Positions 58,943-64,000 of a stretch of 64,000 bases of DNA are shown piece by piece; positions within the stretch are counted from its first letter, which is position 1, and each line of letters starts with the position of its first letter. Location of the stretch: assembly GCF_026340565.1 (NCBI RefSeq), contig NZ_JAPEPB010000001.1:7972001-8036000 (forward strand). The letters are read 5' to 3'. Position numbers and translations under genes: made by a program. This stretch comes from Kitasatospora sp. NBC_01287 (lineage in GTDB: Bacteria; Actinomycetota; Actinomycetes; Streptomycetales; Streptomycetaceae). The notes under the pieces are model-generated. The model ran no database searches and was not told the origin of the DNA. It was given only the letters and a program-made list of their open reading frames with translations.

Positions 58943-60391
58943 TCAGGCGTGGGGCGGGCCCAGGTGGGCCACTGCCGCCTCAGCTGCCGCCTCAGCTGCC
59001 GCCTCAACTGCCGCCTCCGGGAGTGCTTCCGCTGCCCGGTGCAGCGCGAGCAGTGTCGTGTAGCGGCGCAGCACGTCCTCGCGGTCGGCCGGCTCGGGTA
59101 CGGAGGCCTCGCAGGTGCGCCAGATCATGGCGCCCTGGTCCATCAGGACCTGGCGCCTGCGCGGGATCGTGGTCTGCTCCATGACGCGGCACAGCGCGTC
59201 CAGTTGACGGATCATCACGGCCGGCATGCCGGCCGAGCACTGGCGGATCTTCTCGAAGGCGCGCTGGACGAGGCGGTCGTAGTCGGCCTGGTAGGCGATG
59301 ACGCGGATGCGGCCGGAGCGGTCGCGGTGGGCGTGCTGCGGGTGCCAGCCGTGGGTGATCCGGCACAGGCAGTGGCTCAGCCAGTCGATGCAGGTCAGCG
59401 CGGTGAAGGTGTCGTTGACGGCGGGGGACAGGGCGCGGATGGCGATCTCGACCAACTGGTCGAAGCCGAAGGAGACGTCCTGGGTCAAGGTGCGGTACGG
59501 GCCGGTCACCTGGGCCCGGGCGAGCTGAGCGGCCAGTCGCGGCGCGGCGGCGGACGGCCAGACCACGGCCAGCGGCTGGCCCTGGACCAGGAAGTGTCCT
59601 GGGCGGTAAGGGAGATGGAGCACGGCGTCCGCTGCCGTGGCGAGCCGGACCAACTCGTCGTGGTTGAGGAACTGCAGGTAGCCGGTGGTCGGGGTCGGGA
59701 TCACCGTTCCCAGGTCCTCGACCAGGCGCAGCAGGTCCTCGGTGCCGGGTCCGCCGTCGGCGCTCGTCGACGGGGGCTGGTCGGTGCCGCCGTGGGCCTC
59801 GATGGCCCTGGCCAGGTCATCGGCGATCACGGCGATGACCTGCGGCAGCTGGATCATGGTGGCGATGTGGTGGATGAAGTAGATCAGCACGCCGAGGTCG
59901 ACGACGGTGAAGCCGAGCGCGAGCGTGATCGACAGGTGCGGCACGAAGTCGCCGTGCGGCCCGGGGCTTATCGCGACCAGCACCAGCACGGTGTAGAAGA
60001 AGGTGGCCACGAAGGTGCCCAGGGTCAGCTGGGTGCCCCGGTCCCGGATGAAGGTGCGCAGCATCCGCGGGCCGAACTGGGTGGAGGCCAGGGTCAGGGC
60101 CACGATGGTGATGGAGAAGACCAGCCCGACCACGGTGATGAGGGCGGCGGCGATGGTGGTGAGGATCTGTCGCGCGCTGTCGGCCGTCCCGCTCAGGACC
60201 CAGTCGGCGAGGGAGAACCGGCCGTCGTACGCCAGCCGGTCGAGGGTGATCGTGGCCGCGAAGAGCAGCGCGAAGAGCAGCGCCTCGACGGTGGGGACCA
60301 GCCAGAGGTTGGTCCGCAGCCGCTCGCGGTACCAGGCGGCTCCGCCGAAGGGTGCGGAGCGGCGGGATGCGGGGAAGCGCGGGGCGGGCAC
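58943..60391 (-). CDS. DUF2254 membrane protein
   Basis: 482 residues. Four hydrophobic helices lie within the first 180 residues (TVEALLFALLFAATITL; ILTTIAAALITVVGLVFSI; LGTFVATFFYTVLVLVAI; LALGFTVVDLGVLIYFIHHI), then a soluble domain with SPAVNDTFTALTCIDWL, the pattern of the DUF2254 family. The function is unknown. GTG 60391 has AGGAG at 6 bp. Four 12-bp DNA repeats (58972-59019) encode Ala-Glu-rich residues near the C-terminus. It is convergent with the signal peptidase and probably outside the peptide locus. Confidence 0.87.
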   Translation of the reverse strand: MPAPRFPASRRSAPFGGAAWYRERLRTNLWLVPTVEALLFALLFAATITLDRLAYDGRFSLADWVLSGTADSARQILTTIAAALITVVGLVFSITIVALTLASTQFGPRMLRTFIRDRGTQLTLGTFVATFFYTVLVLVAISPGPHGDFVPHLSITLALGFTVVDLGVLIYFIHHIATMIQLPQVIAVIADDLARAIEAHGGTDQPPSTSADGGPGTEDLLRLVEDLGTVIPTPTTGYLQFLNHDELVRLATAADAVLHLPYRPGHFLVQGQPLAVVWPSAAAPRLAAQLARAQVTGPYRTLTQDVSFGFDQLVEIAIRALSPAVNDTFTALTCIDWLSHCLCRITHGWHPQHAHRDRSGRIRVIAYQADYDRLVQRAFEKIRQCSAGMPAVMIRQLDALCRVMEQTTIPRRRQVLMDQGAMIWRTCEASVPEPADREDVLRRYTTLLALHRAAEALPEAAVEAAAEAAAEAAVAHLGPPHA

Positions 60392-60695
60392 GCGGGGCTC
60401 CTGGTGGCAGTAGGGACGTCGTTCGCTGCCGACCAGGCTTCCCGGCTCACCAGCAGCCGAGCCTACCGGAGTCCTGCCTGGGCCCTGCCTGGGTCCTACT
60501 TGAGCAGAGGGAGCCTGAGTAGGGGGAGTTTGAGTGGGGGGCGGTGGGCCTCGCGGACGGCCGGCCGGGCCGTGACGATCGAGCGGATCCCGATCGTGGT
60601 GGCCCGGCCGGGCGGTGCTGGGTCGGCTCCTGACGGAGCTCGGAGGCCCAGGGGTTCAGCGCCCCGGCGCCCCAGCGGCTCAGCGCCCCAGCGGC
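60392..60695. other. Intergenic region between DUF2254 and DUF4097 genes
   Basis: 304 bp without a gene. Two exact 16-bp tandem copies (GCGCCCCAGCGGCTCA, 60667-60682 and 60683-60698) cover the DUF4097 stop codon, and purine-rich GGGGAG/GAGTGGGG runs occupy 60500-60545. Confidence 0.6.
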
Positions 60696-61361
60696 TCAGA
60701 GGCTGCGGGCGGTGATGTCGCCCTGGGAGGTGGTGGCGCGGATGTCGAGCCCGGTGGTGCCGTCGTTCTTCAGGGCGTTGCTGATCCGGCCGTGGCCGGT
60801 GCCGGCGTCCAGGGCGGCCGAGACGCCGGCGCCGGCGCCGACCGTGATGTCACCGCACTGGGTGCGGAGCACGACCGTGCCGCCCAGGGCCTCGCTGATC
60901 CGGATGTCGCCCCGCGCGGTGCTGATCTCCGCGGAGCCGCCGAGCCGGCCGACCTCGACGTCGCCGTCGACCGCGGTCAGGCGCAGGCTCGCGGCTTCGT
61001 CGATCTTGATCTGGCGGTAGGCGCCTTCGAAGGCGACGTCGCCGAGGCGGCCGACACCGCGCAGCTCGGCGCTGGCGGTCTTGGCCTGGACGCGGGAGCC
61101 GGTGGGCAGTTGGACGGTGACCTCCACCGACCCGGTGGGGCCGAGGAACTGGTTGGCGGGGTTGGCGGCCGTGATGCGCAGGACGCCGTCGGCGTAGGTG
61201 ACGCTGGTCTGCTCGGCGGCCTTGGCGTCGCGGGTCTTGGCGGGGTTGGCGGGCAGGACCTCGACGGTGGTGTCGGCGCGGTCGGCGGCGATGAAGCGGA
61301 TGCGTCCGGCGGGCACGTCCAGGACGGCGGCGATCGGGGCGGTGGTGTCGAACTTCTGCAT
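60696..61361 (-). CDS. DUF4097-family protein
   Basis: 221 residues with the repeated beta-strand pattern of DUF4097/DUF4098 adhesin-like proteins (VEVTVQLPTGSRVQAKTASA; GDVEVGRLGGSAEISTARGD; GDIRISEAL; GDITVGAG), forming a right-handed parallel beta structure. No signal peptide is seen. The function of the family is unknown. ATG 61361 has GGAG at 6 bp. It is divergent from an HTH-MarR regulator with a cluster of GTTGCA motifs between them, so the regulator probably controls it. Confidence 0.87.
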   Translation of the reverse strand: MQKFDTTAPIAAVLDVPAGRIRFIAADRADTTVEVLPANPAKTRDAKAAEQTSVTYADGVLRITAANPANQFLGPTGSVEVTVQLPTGSRVQAKTASAELRGVGRLGDVAFEGAYRQIKIDEAASLRLTAVDGDVEVGRLGGSAEISTARGDIRISEALGGTVVLRTQCGDITVGAGAGVSAALDAGTGHGRISNALKNDGTTGLDIRATTSQGDITARSL

Positions 61362-61407
61362 GGTGTTCTCCGGTGCTCGTTCGTTGTTTCTGACATCGCA
61401 AACGCTA

Positions 61408-61533
61408 CGTTGCGTTCGAGGATCAGGCAACGACGATGTTGCATTTGATCCGAATAACAGCAGGTAGAAGCCCAGTTTTCGTTGCAACCAGTGTAAATCT
61501 AACGCAATGGCAGATGCCCTGGTCGTTGCATTG
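61408..61533. promoter_or_regulatory. Cluster of GTTGCA-type half-sites in divergent promoter
   Basis: CGTTGCGTT at 61408, GTTGCATTT at 61438, CGTTGCAAC at 61480, ACGCAATGG at 61502 and CGTTGCATT at 61524 share the core (C)GTTGC(A/G)(T/A). They lie in the AT-rich region between DUF4097 and the HTH-MarR gene and are good candidates for its operators. Confidence 0.6.
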
Positions 61534-61588
61534 GACTGCGGTCGAACGCTACGCTGGCGGCACCAGGGGGGCACGAAGGGAGATCGCG

Positions 61589-62368
61589 GTGCCGGGAGGC
61601 AGGCTCACTCAGCAGGAACGTCAGCAGATCGCGCTGGGGCTGGCCGACGGCCTCGCCTACGCGGAGATCGCCCGACGTCTGGACCGCCCCACCTCGACGA
61701 TCACGCGCGAGGTGATGCGCAACGGCGGCCCCACCGCCTACCGCGCAGACCTGGCCCATCGCGCCACCGAACGCCGCGCCCACCGGCGCAAGCAGGCCCC
61801 GTCCGGCGGGCGGGAGACACCGGCGCGGGCCCACGGGCGCGACGACGCGGCCGTGCGCGAGTACGAGGAGGTGTTCACCACCCTCCTGACGCAGCAGGGC
61901 CTGCCCAGGATGGTGGCCCGGGTGCTGACCTGTCTCTTCATCGCCGAGGCGGGCAGCCTCACCGCGTCCGAGCTCGTCCAGCACCTCCAGGTCAGCCCGG
62001 CGTCCATCTCCAAGGCGATCACGTTCCTCGACGATCAGGGCCTCATCCGCCGCAAGCGCGACGAACGCCGCCGCGAGCGCTACTTCGTCGACGGCGACGT
62101 CTGGTACCAGTCGACGATCGCCAGTGCCCGCGGCATCGCCCAGGTCGCCGAGACCGCACGCCAGGGTGTCGGCGTCCTGGGCCGCCACAGCCAGGCCGCC
62201 GCCCGGCTGGAGAACATCGCCCGCTTCAGCGACTTCATCAGCGAGAGCATGCTCCGCGCCGCGGAACAGGTCCGCGACGTCCTCTACGTCAAGCCCGAAC
62301 CGCATCCGGGCGACACCGCCACGCCAGGTCAGGGCCTCGGAGGGGCAGCGGACGCACCGCCGTCCTGA
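61589..62368 (+). CDS. Two-domain regulator: transposase-like HTH plus MarR winged helix
   Basis: 259 residues from GTG 61589 (AAGGGAG upstream). Residues 5-50 (LTQQERQQIALGLADGLAYA, EIARRLDRPTSTITREVMRN) are the helix-turn-helix seen in IS30-type transposases. Residues 90-200 form a MarR winged helix (ASELVQHLQVSPASISKAIT, FLDDQGLIRRKRDERRRERY). Such fusions occur in actinomycete GbsR/MarR-type regulators. It is divergent from DUF4097 and should act on the GTTGCA cluster between them. No transposase catalytic domain follows the HTH. Confidence 0.86.
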   Translation: MPGGRLTQQERQQIALGLADGLAYAEIARRLDRPTSTITREVMRNGGPTAYRADLAHRATERRAHRRKQAPSGGRETPARAHGRDDAAVREYEEVFTTLLTQQGLPRMVARVLTCLFIAEAGSLTASELVQHLQVSPASISKAITFLDDQGLIRRKRDERRRERYFVDGDVWYQSTIASARGIAQVAETARQGVGVLGRHSQAAARLENIARFSDFISESMLRAAEQVRDVLYVKPEPHPGDTATPGQGLGGAADAPPS

Positions 62369-62815
62369 CGGGCTCGGCGGTCTCCCGGCGGCCGTCGTCA
62401 AGGATTCATCAGAGCGGGTGAGGCGAACTTGCCCGGCGCGCGCGGCCGTACTTGAATCATCGTCATGACCCGTCCGGCACGCCACCACGACCGTCCGCCA
62501 CATCCGCGGACGCCGGCCGCCGTCATGGGCGCCCGCACCGCCGGCTAGCGCCGGGTCGGCTCCAGCGCCGGTGCCGCTCCGGTGCCGGTACGGCTCCGGT
62601 GCCGGCAGCGGCAGCGCTGCGCGGCCGGCGCGTGTCGGTCGCGCACCGCGGGCGGGCGGTAGCAGCAGTCCGCCCGCGGCTCCCAACACCGTTCGGGATC
62701 ACGGCCGATGGCCGTCCCGGACGTCCTCTCACCTCCTCGCACCCCGGCGCCCGGCCGGCGCGCTCCCCCGCGCCGGCCGGCACCCCGGCTGTGCCCGCAC
62801 ACCCATGGATGGACC
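62369..62815. other. 447-bp region without a convincing gene
   Basis: Open frames exist on both strands but show low-complexity Arg/Pro/Ala composition and no ribosome sites. The stretch 62565-62605 contains GCTCCGGTGCCG direct repeats. The SDR promoter must lie within the right half; I see no clear hexamers. Confidence 0.5.
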
Positions 62816-63631
62816 ATGTCCGCTGTCCTGTCCACTCGCGTCGCCCTGGTCACCGGAGCCTCCTCCGGGATCGGCTGGGAGACCGCCCGACTGCTCGCCG
62901 AGCTCGGCGCCACCGTCCTCGTCCACGCCCGGACGGCCCAGGAGGGCGGGAGCGCCGTCGAACGCCTGGTGGAACACGGCGTCCGCCGTGACCAACTCCA
63001 GATGTTCACAGCGGACTTCACCCGCCTCGCCGAGGTGGTCGAGCTGGCGGACGCGGTCGCGCGGGCGTTCCCCGCGTTGGACCTGCTGGTCAACAACGCC
63101 GCGGTGATGGCCCCCGAGCGGTGCACGCTCACCGAGGACGGCGTGGAGATCTCCTTCCAGGTCAACTTCCTTGCCGCGCACCGGCTCGCCAAGCTGCTGC
63201 GGGCCCCGCTGACCGCCGCCGGCGGCGCGCGGATCGTCAACGTCTCCTCCTCGCTGCACCGCACGGCCTCGATGAACTGGGCCGACCCCAACCGGGCCAA
63301 GAGGTACTCCCGGGTCGCGGCGTACGCGCAGTCGCAGCTGGCGCTCTCCATGGCGGCCGGCGACATGGCCCCCGAGGGCAGCGGGATCACCTCGGTGAGC
63401 GTCAACCCGGGCCTGTGCGACACCGCGCTCCTCCCGCTGTACGGCCGGGTCGGCGCACCGCCGGCAGAGGGGGCGGCGGCGGTCGTCCGGCTCTGCCTCC
63501 CCGAGATCCGCCTCATCAACGGCGAGTACTACGAGGGCGGCGACATCGCGCCGAGCGCCGTCACGGTGCACGAGGAGCGTTCGCAGCGCCGCCTGGGCCG
63601 ACTGGCCGACCTGCTCGCGACCACGGCCTGA
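62816..63631 (+). CDS. Short-chain dehydrogenase/reductase with substituted catalytic Lys
   Basis: 271 residues. Classical SDR elements are present: TGASSGIGWE cofactor loop, DLLVNNAAV, and VNVSSS for the catalytic Ser region. The active-site YxxxK reads YAQSQ, with Gln in place of Lys. The ATG at 62816 is preceded only by GGATGG; other in-frame starts lie upstream. The protein is NAD(P)-binding, but its catalytic ability may be reduced or altered. It has no obvious operon partners. Confidence 0.85.
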   Translation: MSAVLSTRVALVTGASSGIGWETARLLAELGATVLVHARTAQEGGSAVERLVEHGVRRDQLQMFTADFTRLAEVVELADAVARAFPALDLLVNNAAVMAPERCTLTEDGVEISFQVNFLAAHRLAKLLRAPLTAAGGARIVNVSSSLHRTASMNWADPNRAKRYSRVAAYAQSQLALSMAAGDMAPEGSGITSVSVNPGLCDTALLPLYGRVGAPPAEGAAAVVRLCLPEIRLINGEYYEGGDIAPSAVTVHEERSQRRLGRLADLLATTA

Positions 63632-63793
63632 CGCCGACGGAAGCCGTCTGCGGGTGCCCGCGGGTGCCCGCAGATGCCAGTAGATGCCCGTAGCCGTCGG
63701 TAGATGTCAGCAGGGCGTCAGGAACGCGGCGTTGATCATTGGGATCTCGTCAAGAGCGGCTGAACCGGAGCTGGATTCGGCTGAGCTGGACGG

Positions 63794-64000
63794 GTGCCGA
63801 CCCCTCCACTGCCCGATGTCCCCGCGCCCACCGGTGGTTACCGCAACGCCCCCACGGGGGACCCGCCGTACAACGGCCCGACGCTGCCGACGCTGCCCAC
63901 ACTCGACGGCACCCTGGTGGTCGACTTCGCCCTGGTCGGCAAGGCCGGGATCGACGCGAGCAACGCGGCCGACACCATGGCCGCCGCGTGGACGGCTCTG
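63794..64000 (+). CDS. Partial gene at right edge, unknown function
   Basis: From GTG at 63794, with an in-frame stop 12 bp upstream, the frame stays open to the window end (69 codons). The start VPTPPLPDVPAPTGGYRNAP is Pro-rich, followed by strand-like LDGTLVVDFALVGKAGIDAS. GAGCTGGA lies 3-10 bp before. I cannot identify the family from this fragment. Confidence 0.55.
   Translation, partial: MPTPPLPDVPAPTGGYRNAPTGDPPYNGPTLPTLPTLDGTLVVDFALVGKAGIDASNAADTMAAAWTAL

Noticed and set aside
58925..60715. 596-codon plus-strand frame
   Set aside because: Antisense of the DUF2254 gene, which has clear membrane helices and an AGGAG ribosome site.
61600..61740. IS30-like helix-turn-helix as a transposase remnant
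   Set aside because: It is fused in frame to an intact MarR domain with a good ribosome site and no DDE domain or terminal inverted repeats nearby.
62452..62990. 179-codon plus-strand frame overlapping the SDR leader
   Set aside because: Arg/Pro-rich, no ribosome site, and it runs into the SDR coding region in another frame.

Overview
The window is about 72-75% GC with dense coding on both strands. GTG starts are common, 4-bp ATGA/GTGA overlaps are frequent, and there are several SARP (AfsR/RedD-type) regulators, membrane Ser/Thr kinases, a TerD protein, a terpene-cyclase-like gene and a modular polyketide synthase. This points to the chromosome of a filamentous actinomycete of the Streptomyces/Kitasatospora/Streptacidiphilus type. 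I saw no rRNA, tRNA, IS element or CRISPR array.

Layout. (1) 1-16.3 kb, all on the minus strand: the start of a type I polyketide cluster. The order in transcription is a PLP-dependent decarboxylase, a SARP-NB-ARC regulator, a PKS with a KSQ loading module plus module 1 (KS-AT-DH-KR-ACP), then the N-terminal half of the next PKS, which leaves the window on the left. (2) 16.6-25.1 kb: small metabolic and regulatory genes. These are a VOC protein behind a perfect 20-bp palindrome, a TetR/hydrolase divergent pair with a clear operator, a TerD protein, a four-gene XRE / ImmA-IrrE / MAB_1171c-type membrane protein / amidase operon, and a GntR regulator. (3) 25.3-33.5 kb: a Tat-secreted phospholipase C behind a PHO-box-like repeat, followed by a 1793-residue secreted mosaic protein that ends in chitin-binding modules; this looks like phosphate scavenging. 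(4) 33.5-50.4 kb: twin Ser/Thr kinases, carotenoid oxygenase, MFS exporter, STAND ATPase, a terpene-synthase-like gene with a coupled small protein, a TPR regulator, two Nudix hydrolases, a HAD protein, a TetR / APC permease / nitrilase set and an Smr-domain protein. (5) 50.6-58.9 kb: the most unusual locus (below). (6) 58.9-64 kb: DUF2254 membrane protein, DUF4097 protein facing an HTH-MarR regulator, an SDR with an altered active site, and a partial gene at the right edge.

The unusual locus. A 55-residue peptide gene at 50634-50801 ends in a 30-residue core with nine cysteines. It lies beside a 985-residue SARP-NB-ARC-TPR regulator and a second, short SARP. Next come three translationally coupled genes: a membrane-anchored CGPC thioredoxin-like protein (MauD/TlpA type), an ABC exporter and a MauE-type redox membrane protein. 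A small S26 signal peptidase is divergent from these. The peptide has an Ala-Gln-Ala site just before its Cys-rich core, and its promoter region contains seven 11-bp direct repeats, the spacing typical of SARP boxes. I infer a peptide system in which the product is exported, disulfide-folded by a dedicated MauD/MauE-like pair, and cleaved by its own signal peptidase. No LanM, YcaO or radical-SAM maturase is visible. I know of no described natural-product class that this matches exactly.
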